A stretch of DNA of 11,791 nt from Patescibacteria group bacterium (GTDB taxonomy: Bacteria > Patescibacteriota > Microgenomatia > UBA12405 > JAHJSD01): NCBI GenBank assembly GCA_018830585.1, contig JAHJSD010000068.1:1-11791 (forward strand). The letters are read 5' to 3'. The position numbers and the translations under genes are program-made. The notes under the pieces are model-generated. The model searched no databases, was not told the origin of the DNA, and saw nothing but the letters and a program-made list of their open reading frames with translations. This document shows positions 1-6,444 of this stretch, in pieces (the first letter of the stretch is position 1; each line of letters begins with the position of its first letter).

Positions 1-948
1 ATTTTTCACTTTTCACTTTTAACTGCTTTCTTTTCGGCTACTAATATTTCCGCCCAGGAAGTCTCCCTTTCTATTTTTCCTCCCTTGGTCGAATTGACCA
101 TCCGGCCGGGCCAAACCGCCACCCAGGCCTTTTTAATCGGCAACGAATCCGATCTTGACCTTTACCTCCGGGCAGTGATTGTTCCTTTTGAACCGAAGGG
201 AAGCCGAGGAGAAATTGAACTGCTAAACCCGAAGTATTCTCCGGCAGCAGTTAAATATTTTTCTTTGGTCAATTCAAAGATAGATTTAGAACAGACTTTT
301 AAGTTGGCGGCCAAGAGCCAGGAACAGTTGGTTTTAAAAGCCAAAATACCTGAAAACGCTCCCGAGCAAGACCATTACTTGACCCTGCTTTTAGAGCAGT
401 CGCCCCAGGGAAATTTTATCAATGACGCTTCGGGCGGCCAGAATTTAATCAAAATCGGCGGCAATATTCTTTTGACTATTTCCGGTTCGCTCAACCCGAA
501 GCGCCAAGGGACGGTGGCCGAATTTAAGCCGGCGCCGAAAGTAAACGATATTTTCAACTCAACCGAATTTAAAATCTTAATTGAAAACACCGGTGACTCC
601 TTTCTAAAGGCCGAAGGGCGGATAAAAATAAAAAACCTGCTCACTAAAAAAGAAGCGGCCGCGCTTGAGCTTAGGCCGGACAACGTTCTGGCCAATTCAG
701 GCAGGGAAATAATCTGTCTTAAACAAGACAGCGGCGAACCGGTCAGCTATCCTTGCTCTTTCTCCTCTTTTATACCCGGTTTGTACCGGGCAGATCTTTC
801 TTTTGAAAAAAATACCGGCGTGGAACCGGCCGGTTTGGCCGTCGTTTTTTGGCGGCTGCCGATTAAAGCCGGGCTGGTTTTAATCGTGTTAGCAATTATC
901 GTTTGGCAGATTATCAAAAAAGCGAAAGTCTTTTCTGAAAAAAATTAG
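1..948 (+). CDS. DUF916-like membrane-anchored surface protein (5' end cut by window)
   Basis: The frame is open to the first base, so the true start lies upstream; the TTG at 85 is internal. 315 residues are visible. Residues 1-19 look like the end of a signal peptide (hydrophobic run, then SAQ before EVSLS). The mature protein opens with SIFPPLVELTIRPGQT and IGNESD, the pattern of the first sandwich of DUF916/WxL-interacting proteins and COG1470-like Ig domains. A hydrophobic helix at about residues 289-305 is followed by KKAKVFSEKN, giving an extracellular body with a short cytoplasmic tail. It is the same class as the gene at 2656-3636, and both flank the secreted protein at 1116-2600, so a shared surface complex is plausible. 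Family placement rests on motif pattern only; ligand and exact role are unknown. Confidence 0.8.
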   Translation: MFHFSLLTAFFSATNISAQEVSLSIFPPLVELTIRPGQTATQAFLIGNESDLDLYLRAVIVPFEPKGSRGEIELLNPKYSPAAVKYFSLVNSKIDLEQTFKLAAKSQEQLVLKAKIPENAPEQDHYLTLLLEQSPQGNFINDASGGQNLIKIGGNILLTISGSLNPKRQGTVAEFKPAPKVNDIFNSTEFKILIENTGDSFLKAEGRIKIKNLLTKKEAAALELRPDNVLANSGREIICLKQDSGEPVSYPCSFSSFIPGLYRADLSFEKNTGVEPAGLAVVFWRLPIKAGLVLIVLAIIVWQIIKKAKVFSEKN

Positions 949-967
949 CAAAGCAGAAGCTGAAGGT

Positions 968-996
968 TTGACAACGACGCTTAGACAAGCTGTAAA
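968..996 (+). promoter_or_regulatory. candidate sigma70-type promoter P1
   Basis: A perfect TTGACA at 968-973 is followed after 17 bp by TGTAAA at 991-996. It lies just after the upstream stop codon and reads toward the gene at 1116. The -10 matches four of six consensus bases. It is the upstream member of a tandem pair; both members begin TTGACAAC. Confidence 0.45.
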
Positions 997-1006
997 AAAT
1001 AGGGGC

Positions 1007-1035
1007 TTGACAACCATAAATAAATAACCTACAAA
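1007..1035 (+). promoter_or_regulatory. candidate sigma70-type promoter P2
   Basis: A perfect TTGACA at 1007-1012 is followed after 17 bp by TACAAA at 1030-1035. It lies 39 bp after P1 and would give a leader of roughly 75 nt before the start at 1116. The leader contains AGGTAAA three times (1044-1050, 1057-1063, 1067-1073). No convincing Shine-Dalgarno site precedes the start codon. Confidence 0.5.
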
Positions 1036-1115
1036 TAAATGATAGGTAAAAAAATTAGGTAAAGAAAGGTAAAGAATAATGGGTTTCTGATCGCAAAAAG
1101 CAGGCGGACCGTTAG

Positions 1116-2600
1116 ATGGATATCATGAAAAAAGGGTTGAGATTCAAAACAAAAACCAAAATAATTATTAAGGCCGGTATTTTTCTGGCTTTGGTTCTGC
1201 TGGCAGTAAAATCCTCCACGCCAAAAAAGCTGGACTCCGCCACTTTAATCTCGGTTAAAGACACTTTGAGCAGTTCCAGGCTTTCTTATGTCGGCGCCGT
1301 TGCCACCGGCAATACCGTCGGCTCTTCCTTGGTAACAATCAAAACTTCTTCCCTGCCCGGCTGGGCCACTTCCGACGATACCAAAAACCTTTTCACCAAT
1401 GACACTTTAATGATCGGCACCCGGACCAACTACACCGCGATCGATATTTACGATGACGACCAAATCCAGATTTACCATTCCGGCGGCGGGCTGCAATCAG
1501 GCGATGCCGACGTTGATGACCCGATCATCGCCACTCGAAGCGCCCAGCATACAGTTACCTTCACTCCGGTGACCGCGATCAACAACGGTTACTACCGGGT
1601 AAGGCTGGCGGCAACCAGCGGCACCCAAGCACAAAGCCACGACGGCATTCCTGACGCCAACGGATTTGATTTTGTCGGCAACATCAGCAGCGGTACCTGG
1701 CCGAATTACATCACTTGTCCGGATTCCGGCACACCGACAATTGCCTACTCCGGCGGCACCAACTGCCCTTCAGGTTATAGCTGCGTTTTCTGCAACTACA
1801 CCGGTATTAATTCTCTGGCTCAAAAAACGATTACCGTCGGTACCACCGCGCCAACCCAGCAAGTGATCAATCCGGCTCCTTCCTCAACCACCAAAACTGC
1901 CGGCGTGGCCGACACTTATACTTTTTATGTTGACCACTTGGATAACAGCTACAGCCTGATCGATTCCACTCAAGGCAAAATTGCGGTGATCGAGTCGGTC
2001 CGGGTTACCGCAGCCGTGGAACCGAGAATCGAACTGACCATCGCCGGGATGGGGGTCGGAACTTCCAGCTGTGGATTGCCTGCCAGCGTTACCACCACCG
2101 CGGTAACGGTTCCTTTAGGATCTTTGTCGATCACTAACTTTACCAACGCCGCCCAAAGCTTGACTATTTCCACCAACGCCGACGGCGGCTACGCTGTCAC
2201 TACCTTAGAATCGGATCAGTTGTCTAAAATTATTGGCGCCGGGTTAGACACCGGCGTTTTCATCGCCGACACCCCGGGAGACACCACCACCGCTTCTCAC
2301 ACTACCGCCGACGAATGGGTTTCCACCGCGGTTAAGGGTTTCGGCTATTCGTTGCATAATTCCAACGCCGCTTCAGTCGCTTTTGAATATACCAGCACCA
2401 CCGGCGGCTGTGACGGGGTTTTCTGCGCCAAGCAATTCGCCGACAACAACAACAACGAGGCCGCCCAAACTTTGTTCTCGTCAACCACGGTGGCCAACAG
2501 CGAACTGGCTTATGTCTGCTACCGGGCAATCATCGGCGCCACCCAGGAAGCCGGCACTTATACTAATGCGGTTACTTATATCGCTTCGGCAACGTTTTAG
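1116..2600 (+). CDS. secreted beta-rich surface protein with WxL-like C-terminal domain
   Basis: 494 residues. A basic N terminus (KKGLRFKTKTK) and a hydrophobic segment at about 16-31 indicate Sec export; cleavage near LDSA (about 42) is possible. The rest is Thr/Ser/Gly/Asn-rich, with alternating beta pattern and no second membrane helix. Cysteines sit at 201, 217, 223, 226 (a CxxC), 319, 432, 437 and 468. The C-terminal domain (about 303-494) carries SLTISTNADGGYAVT near 348-362 and ends VCYRAIIGATQEAGTYTN...VTYIASATF. This layout is like WxL cell-wall-binding domains, but the tryptophans of the two WxL motifs are replaced, so homology is only suggested. It is flanked by two DUF916-like proteins, the usual partners of WxL proteins. 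The start was taken at ATG 1116; ATG 1125 is an alternative. Probable role: an abundant cell-surface protein; function unproven. Confidence 0.85.
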   Translation: MDIMKKGLRFKTKTKIIIKAGIFLALVLLAVKSSTPKKLDSATLISVKDTLSSSRLSYVGAVATGNTVGSSLVTIKTSSLPGWATSDDTKNLFTNDTLMIGTRTNYTAIDIYDDDQIQIYHSGGGLQSGDADVDDPIIATRSAQHTVTFTPVTAINNGYYRVRLAATSGTQAQSHDGIPDANGFDFVGNISSGTWPNYITCPDSGTPTIAYSGGTNCPSGYSCVFCNYTGINSLAQKTITVGTTAPTQQVINPAPSSTTKTAGVADTYTFYVDHLDNSYSLIDSTQGKIAVIESVRVTAAVEPRIELTIAGMGVGTSSCGLPASVTTTAVTVPLGSLSITNFTNAAQSLTISTNADGGYAVTTLESDQLSKIIGAGLDTGVFIADTPGDTTTASHTTADEWVSTAVKGFGYSLHNSNAASVAFEYTSTTGGCDGVFCAKQFADNNNNEAAQTLFSSTTVANSELAYVCYRAIIGATQEAGTYTNAVTYIASATF

Positions 2601-2655
2601 TTAGAATTAATAAGAAGTAAGAATTAAGAAGAATTAAATATCAAACATCAGGCAA
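2601..2655. repeat. A/T-rich quasi-repetitive spacer (TAAGAATTAAG words)
   Basis: The spacer consists of overlapping variants of AGAATTAA/TAAGAAGTAAG. The same words recur at 5410-5446, after another surface-protein gene. They look like locally slipped or dispersed intergenic sequence. No promoter or terminator hairpin is visible in it. Confidence 0.5.
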
Positions 2656-3636
2656 ATGACTAAAAAAGGCTTTAAAAAAACCGGTTTGACTCTTTTCGTT
2701 TCTTGTTTCTTGTTTTTTGTTTCTTGTTTCTTGTTTCTGCCTTGCGGGGCAAAAGCTCAAAACGTGGTCAGTTTGGTTGCCATTCCCCCGAGGGTCGAAG
2801 ACGTGGTTGCCAACCCCGGCGAGGTAGTCACCAAAAAAATCAAACTCCAAAACCAGGGTGAAGCCGAATTAGCAGTCAGCGCCAGACCGATAGACTTTGT
2901 TGTTGAAGACAAGGAAGGCACTCCTGTCTTTCTAAGGGAAAACCAATACCGCGATAACCGCTGGGCTTTGTCCGGCTGGGTCAATATCTCCCCCTCTCAG
3001 TTTATCGTTAAACCGGGCGAATCTGTGGAGATGGATCTGATCATCTTGGTGCCGGAAGATGCCCTGCCCGGAGGCCATTACGCGGCAGTTACCTACCAGC
3101 CGGCAGACACTGTCGGGGGTGATTCGGCAACCACTTCCAAGATAGTTCCCAGCGTGGCCACCTTGGTTTACCTGACCGTTTCCGGGGAAATCAAAGAAGA
3201 CGCCCTGATCAGAAGAATGGATGTCCCCAATTTTTCCGAGTATGGACCGATCCCTTTTTCCACCGAAATCGAGAACTTGTCCGATATCCATATCCGGCCG
3301 ACAGCCTTGATCCGGGTTTATAATCTATTCAACCGGCTTTCAACCACCCTGTCTTTAGGCAGCCAAAACATCTTTCCCGGCCAGTCGAGAATCTACCAAA
3401 ACACCTGGGACAAAAAATGGCTTTTCGGCCGGTACAAGGCTAGATTGGAAGGCGCTTTTGGCACTCAGGGCGGGAGTTTGTTAGCAGTCGCCTACTTCTG
3501 GGTGATACCCTGGAAGTTAATCTTAATCGCGGTCTTAGTTATTACCCTGATTATTTTGGCCATCGTCTACTGGCGGAAAAAAAGGCGGGTGGAAATAAAA
3601 CAGCCTGAAATTGAAGAAGGCGCTTCTGTTTCCTAA
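2656..3636 (+). CDS. DUF916-like (WxL-interacting-protein-like) membrane-anchored surface protein
   Basis: 326 residues. A signal peptide spans 1-34, ending GAKA before QNVVSL. The ectodomain has the DUF916 signature order: IPPRVEDVVANPGE (43-56), LQNQGEAELAV (64-74), GWVNISPSQFIVKPGES (107-123), then VPEDALPGGHYAAVTYQP (132-149). A second sandwich covers about 175-270. A transmembrane helix at about 283-306 precedes a basic stop-transfer (WRKKRR) and a short acidic tail. In Firmicutes the family partners WxL proteins and binds the cell wall; here the preceding secreted protein is the obvious partner candidate. The signal peptide contains a tandem duplication of the seven residues FVSCFLF (14-20 and 21-27), encoded by a 21-bp tandem repeat. 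No lipobox is seen around C30. Confidence 0.87.
   Translation: MTKKGFKKTGLTLFVSCFLFFVSCFLFLPCGAKAQNVVSLVAIPPRVEDVVANPGEVVTKKIKLQNQGEAELAVSARPIDFVVEDKEGTPVFLRENQYRDNRWALSGWVNISPSQFIVKPGESVEMDLIILVPEDALPGGHYAAVTYQPADTVGGDSATTSKIVPSVATLVYLTVSGEIKEDALIRRMDVPNFSEYGPIPFSTEIENLSDIHIRPTALIRVYNLFNRLSTTLSLGSQNIFPGQSRIYQNTWDKKWLFGRYKARLEGAFGTQGGSLLAVAYFWVIPWKLILIAVLVITLIILAIVYWRKKRRVEIKQPEIEEGASVS
2695..2736 (+). repeat. 21-bp tandem duplication inside signal-peptide coding region
   Basis: Two consecutive 21-bp units built of TTTCTTG words encode FVSCFLF twice in the hydrophobic core of the signal peptide. The frame is kept, so this is likely slippage that was tolerated because only hydrophobicity matters there. 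Confidence 0.75.
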
Positions 3637-3778
3637 ACCTCCTATTCGTTGGCACTTCCAAAAACAACCAGAGGGAAAAGATTCCTTACCCCCTACTTCT
3701 AAAGGCTTCAATAGATCAATGGGCAAAGGGTTAACTGGCTTGAAGATTTCTCGATTCGAAGACTCACTCGAAAGATAA

Positions 3779-3810
3779 TTGCCAAATTGTCGTATTGTTA
3801 AACTGTTAAA
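3779..3810 (+). repeat. 32-bp inverted-repeat word, left copy
   Basis: It begins TTGCCAAATTGT and matches the reverse complement of 6917-6948 at 28 of 32 positions. It is built of TTGTTAAACTGTTAAA-type words that look like a dispersed intergenic sequence. Confidence 0.65.
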
Positions 3811-3838
3811 CCTGCCTGCCCTCCTACCGGCAGACAGG
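3811..3838. repeat. CCTGCCTGCC palindromic repeat
   Basis: CCTGCCTGCC (3811-3820) pairs with GGCAGACAGG (3829-3838) with one mismatch. A related GGGCAGGCCTGTC follows at 3848-3860, suggesting two adjacent copies of one GC-rich palindrome. Confidence 0.6.
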
Positions 3839-3883
3839 TAAACCGACGGGCAGGCCTGTCCACCGAAATAGACCCTTCGTCAT

Positions 3884-3911
3884 CCGTCATCAGAATTCCT
3901 CAGGATGACGG
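3884..3911. repeat. CCGTCATC hairpin of the GTCATCCTGAGGA repeat type
   Basis: Perfect 8-bp arms CCGTCATC (3884-3891) and GATGACGG (3904-3911) enclose 12 nt. No T-run follows, so it is not called a terminator. Confidence 0.55.
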
Positions 3912-3958
3912 GGGGTGAAACTCCTCAGGAGGACGCAGGTTAACTTGAGCTCGCCTCG

Positions 3959-4041
3959 CCGTCATTCTGGGCGTAGCCCCGTACCACATAGGGTACACGA
4001 AGCGAAGAATTTTACCCTGTACCGGATGGTACGGCCCCTAG
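3959..4041 (+). repeat. compound GTCATTCTGRGCGTAG element with inserted CCCCGTACC palindrome
   Basis: CCGTCATTCTGGGCGTAG (3959-3976) is interrupted by 21 bp beginning CCCCGTACC and containing GGGTAC (3977-3997). It then resumes as CGAAG (3998-4002, a near copy of CGTAG) and CGAAGAAT. A second small palindrome, CCCTGTACC-GGAT-GGTACGG, sits at 4015-4034. It is a diverged, opposite-orientation relative of the element at 6445-6528. Confidence 0.65.
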
Positions 4042-4067
4042 TTGTTACAGCAAGTTGCCATTCCACC

Positions 4068-4104
4068 GTCAACCTATCACACACCGGGTGTGTGATAGGT
4101 TGAC
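4068..4104. repeat. perfect 37-nt palindrome
   Basis: GTCAACCTATCACACACC (4068-4085), one G (4086), then the exact reverse complement (4087-4104). No T-run lies on either side, so it does not look like an intrinsic terminator. It could be a protein-binding site, a transposon-related end or a dispersed hairpin. Confidence 0.8.
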
Positions 4105-4404
4105 ACCTAAGGGAATTGCTTCAATTCTGAAAGTGAAAATCCAAAAAATGATCCAGTATCGTGATTACCCAAAATAAGCGGGAGACAGAGATCCTTCGTC
4201 ATCGCCCCGACGTTACCTCGGGATCAGGATAACAAAAAAGGGGGTGGCATTCCAAGCAAGTGAAATGTGTAGAATGGATTAGCCGTTGGAAACTTACTTG
4301 CCATTTAAAATTTATGATTTAAGATTGTATCAGGGATCTTCTTCAACAATATTTGTTCGACCGGATCCACAAACCAATGTTCAAAACACAAGTTCCGCGC
4401 TTTT

Positions 4405-4503
4405 TGTCATCGCGAGCAATCCCGATCCAATCGGGAGAGCGCGGCGATCTGGCGGCAAATGAACCGAGATTGCCACGGTCGCTGACGCTCCCTCGCAATG
4501 ACA
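4405..4503. repeat. GTCATTGCGAG-type inverted-repeat element
   Basis: The ends TGTCATCGCGAG (4405-4416) and CTCGCAATGACA (4492-4503) are inverted repeats with one mismatch. Inside are CCCGATCCAATCGGG, a perfect small hairpin, and a half reading GAGATTGCCACGGTCG. This belongs to a widespread class of noncoding dispersed elements. Its left half is open in the frame of the following gene and lengthens that ORF artificially. Confidence 0.75.
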
Positions 4504-4517
4504 ATTACCGTGCGCAA

Positions 4518-5423
4518 GTGCGAAATTGGTTTAAAAAACTAATTTTTCTCGCTACGCTGTTTTTTACCTGGTTTTTAACGGCCTCACCATCTAAGGCCGA
4601 AGTCCTTTGGCAAAAAACAACCGTTATCAACCGGATTGAACTTTCCCCGAAAATGAGTGTCTTTGTCTCGGCCCATGTCGGCGGCTGTCTGCTCGACTTA
4701 GAAGGATTTACCTCTCCTTGGGCAAGGGTGGACTTTTTCTCTACCGAGGGCAATCTAAAAGTTACCACCATCGCCGACCGGGAAGGCGTTTTCCGTTTCA
4801 GATCGGTTCTGGCTCCGATCCAAACCGGGGATTTCTGCTTTCTAAGTTATGATGTCGATCAGGTAGCCAACAACCCGCTCTGCTTTCCCCCGCCGGCGCC
4901 GAACACCAAAACAACTGTCTCGGGTATTTTCCTTTCCCCAACCGTTTCAATCGAAAAAGCCCTTTTCCGCCAAAACCAAATCGTTGCCGCCAAAGGCAGA
5001 GCCTTTCCGGAAACCGACCTTGAGGTTTTTCTTTTCGAGACGCAAAGAAACCGATTGTTGGAATTTTTCGACGTGATTATCCCGGCCGCCTTGGCCAGAG
5101 AAGGCCCGAAATTAGAGTTAAAATCCGATTCCCAAGGCTATTTTTCTTTTAACCTGCCCACTCAAAAATCAACCAAGTGGCGCTTCTTTATCGGGCCGAA
5201 ACTGGAAAGCGAAAATATGACCGCTAAAAGCAACCTGCTTACCTTCCAAGCGCTTTCCTGGTGGCAATGGCTGTTAGTATTGATCGTAAGAACCCTATAC
5301 GAGGCATTCAAAGCCTTCTGGAGCTTGGTTTTCAGATGGGAGACTATCGTAGCCTTGTTGGCAATCTCCTCGGCGATTGTAGCGGTTAAATTGAGCAGGC
5401 TAAAGACAAGTATTAAGAAGTAA
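4518..5423 (+). CDS. exported membrane protein with two CnaB/carboxypeptidase-regulatory-like sandwiches
   Basis: The frame opens at TTG 4353, but the part before 4518 is translated repeat DNA. GTG 4518 was chosen because it yields a clean signal peptide (MRNWFKK, hydrophobic core, ASPSKA before EVLWQ; cleavage near residue 27). The protein is then 301 residues. Domain one (about 43-118) holds ARVDFFSTEGNLKVTTIADREGVFRFRSV, and domain two (about 138-228) holds GRAFPETDLEVFLFE and SDSQGYFSFNLP. Both have the D-x-x-G-x-F-x-F turn of CarboxypepD_reg/CnaB-like folds. Hydrophobic stretches at about 249-270 and 275-292 anchor it, ending in a basic tail. It probably belongs to the same envelope as its neighbours; the ligand is unknown. 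The exact start is uncertain. Confidence 0.75.
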   Translation: MRNWFKKLIFLATLFFTWFLTASPSKAEVLWQKTTVINRIELSPKMSVFVSAHVGGCLLDLEGFTSPWARVDFFSTEGNLKVTTIADREGVFRFRSVLAPIQTGDFCFLSYDVDQVANNPLCFPPPAPNTKTTVSGIFLSPTVSIEKALFRQNQIVAAKGRAFPETDLEVFLFETQRNRLLEFFDVIIPAALAREGPKLELKSDSQGYFSFNLPTQKSTKWRFFIGPKLESENMTAKSNLLTFQALSWWQWLLVLIVRTLYEAFKAFWSLVFRWETIVALLAISSAIVAVKLSRLKTSIKK

Positions 5424-5476
5424 GAATTAAGTATTAAGAAAGAAATGAAAAAGATGGAGCCCTGCGAGTGTACCCG

Positions 5477-5501
5477 TGGTTTTCTTGGTTCAGGTACAAA
5501 A
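5477..5501 (+). repeat. 25-bp direct repeat, left copy
   Basis: It begins TGGTTTTCTTGGTT and matches 6205-6229 at 22 of 25 positions, the first 14 exactly. The right copy lies within the flavodoxin-like remnant, so this copy may be another scrap of the same gene. Confidence 0.5.
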
Positions 5502-5531
5502 TCGTTAAGGCCAAAATCGGAAAAAATCTTT

Positions 5532-5972
5532 TTATCGCAAGGGGAAATACTGGAAGGCCAAAGGTTTGTCGGGTCTACCACACACTACTCGACACCGCAG
5601 AGAGAAATTAGGATGACCCTCTTGTAACTGTTGGGCATATAACAGATCATCGTCAGACGGCCGAACATCTTCGGCAACTTCCCAATGGGAGTGGCTGACA
5701 ATAACTCTCGCTCCAGGGAGAGGCTGTAAATTTCTAATCCCCATTTTGTATAAAATCACGGGGACCGAGGAGGGTCGACCGAACAAAATCATTCTTTCTT
5801 TTCCACCCTCAACTTCAATTGCTCCAAGCTCTCTTTGTTCCCTCACGCTTTCTGTAAGGATCCGTCTTTCAGTCCCAGTAGGTTCTACCACTTCAACATT
5901 TCGACCTCCCAGTACAAGACTATCTCCAGGTTTTGCTCGTCTCAAAAGAGAAACGGTTCTATGTTCCGGCAT
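5532..5972 (-). CDS. small JAMM/JAB-like protein (putative metal-dependent isopeptidase fold)
   Basis: From ATG 5972 the protein has 146 residues. The core reads GARVIVSHSHWEVAEDV then RPSDDDLL: H94-x-H96, nine residues, S106-x-x-D109. JAMM/JAB proteases use H-x-H-x7-S-x-x-D as zinc ligands, so the spacing here is two residues longer. The upstream acidic stretch RELGAIEVEGG (48-58) could supply the catalytic Glu. No signal peptide exists from this start. The frame stays open to TTG 6071, and ATG 6035 would add MWWQFSAF...FLLRVVCSC, a hydrophobic lead with a weak lipobox-like end, so the start is uncertain. It is the only apparently intact gene on this strand and is bracketed by a 25-bp direct repeat. 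DUF4329-like or RadC-like relatives are alternatives. Confidence 0.6.
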   Translation of the reverse strand: MPEHRTVSLLRRAKPGDSLVLGGRNVEVVEPTGTERRILTESVREQRELGAIEVEGGKERMILFGRPSSVPVILYKMGIRNLQPLPGARVIVSHSHWEVAEDVRPSDDDLLYAQQLQEGHPNFSLRCRVVCGRPDKPLAFQYFPLR

Positions 5973-6052
5973 ATTGCAGGAGCATACCACACGTAAAAGG
6001 AAACATAACGAGAAGGCAGAAAACTGCCACCACATGCCAGATTTATGATAGT

Positions 6053-6235
6053 TTACGATTTTTTTGCCCAAGATTTTGCCCGCGATAACTCCCCCGGCGA
6101 CAACGGCCCTTCCTTGTCTTTGACAATAAATCCTTCAGAAGCGATTACCAGTTTGCCCCCTTTTTCTTTTAACACATTTGCTATTTGGGGCGCGGTATAG
6201 CCTATGGTTTTCTTGGTTGAAGTATAAAAATTCAA
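6053..6235 (-). pseudogene. C-terminal remnant of a flavodoxin-like gene
   Basis: About 58 residues are readable, ending EGFIVKDKEGPLSPGELSRA, then KSWAKKS. The run E-x-F-x-V-x-x-x-x-GPL-x-x-GEL-x-RA-x-x-W is the C-terminal signature of a flavodoxin family, in which KGGKLVIASEGF is the last core strand. The FMN-binding N-terminal half is absent: the frame is closed by TGA immediately upstream (6239-6241), and beyond that lies repeat DNA. Expression or function is unlikely. It could instead be a free small ORF, but the match to the end of the domain argues for truncation. Confidence 0.6.
6205..6229 (+). repeat. 25-bp direct repeat, right copy
   Basis: Partner of 5477-5501 (22 of 25 positions). 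The two copies lie on either side of the JAMM-like gene. Confidence 0.5.
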
Positions 6236-6251
6236 AAGTCAAAACTCACCC

Positions 6252-6310
6252 GTCCTCGACCACCCGCTCTCGGCAAAGCCGAAGCGAGGCCGGAGAGTCG
6301 AGACGAGGTC
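6252..6310. repeat. GC-rich imperfect palindrome with TCGGC-AAA-GCCGA core
   Basis: The outer arms GTCCTCGAC and GTCGAGACGAGGTC are imperfect inverted repeats around the perfect TCGGC-AAA-GCCGA hairpin (6270-6282). It is far more GC-rich than the flanks. Confidence 0.5.
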
Positions 6311-6329
6311 AGAAAAGAGTAAAACTACC

Positions 6330-6405
6330 CGCCCGCATCGCCTGACGACTCTCGCCCGCTAACGCCTGAGCATAGCAATGGCGAGCAGGCAGCGTCTGGC
6401 GGGCG
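6330..6405. repeat. CGCCCGC-terminated inverted-repeat element
   Basis: Ends CGCCCGC (6330-6336) and GCGGGCG (6399-6405). An inner pair CTCGCC (6351-6356) and GGCGAG (6380-6385) gives a nested stem. It looks like a non-autonomous dispersed repeat. Confidence 0.5.
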
Positions 6406-6444
6406 CGGCCCCTTTGGATTAGAGCAAGTTGCTATTTTCATGGG

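Larger units (their letters stand above)
3637..4517. other. 880-bp intergenic region filled with dispersed palindromic repeats
   Basis: No believable gene is seen. The short ORF at 3915-4103 is composed of repeat sequence. From left to right it holds a 32-bp word shared with 6917-6948, a CCTGCCTGCC palindrome, a CCGTCATC hairpin, a compound GTCATTCTGRGCGTAG element, a perfect 37-nt palindrome and a GTCATTGCGAG-type inverted-repeat element abutting the next gene. CCTTCGTCATC recurs at 3873-3883 and 4192-4202. No terminator with a T-run was found after the gene ending at 3636. Confidence 0.7.

Noticed and set aside
2332..2529. 65-residue minus-strand ORF
   Set aside because: Antisense shadow of the 1116 gene, with Arg/Trp/Cys-rich composition typical of a reversed coding frame.
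3915..4103. 62-residue plus-strand ORF
   Set aside because: It is composed of dispersed repeat and the 37-nt palindrome, with no protein-like composition.
3811..4104. CRISPR array
   Set aside because: Repeats are palindromes of several unrelated families; there is no regular repeat-spacer spacing and no cas genes.
5468..5611. 47-codon GTG ORF (VYPWFSWFRY...)
   Set aside because: It looks slightly protein-like but overlaps the end of the minus-strand gene, lacks a good start and consists partly of the 25-bp repeat.
5746..6048. 100-residue plus-strand ORF opposite the JAMM-like gene
   Set aside because: It is antisense to a frame with a recognisable zinc-ligand motif and shows no domain of its own.
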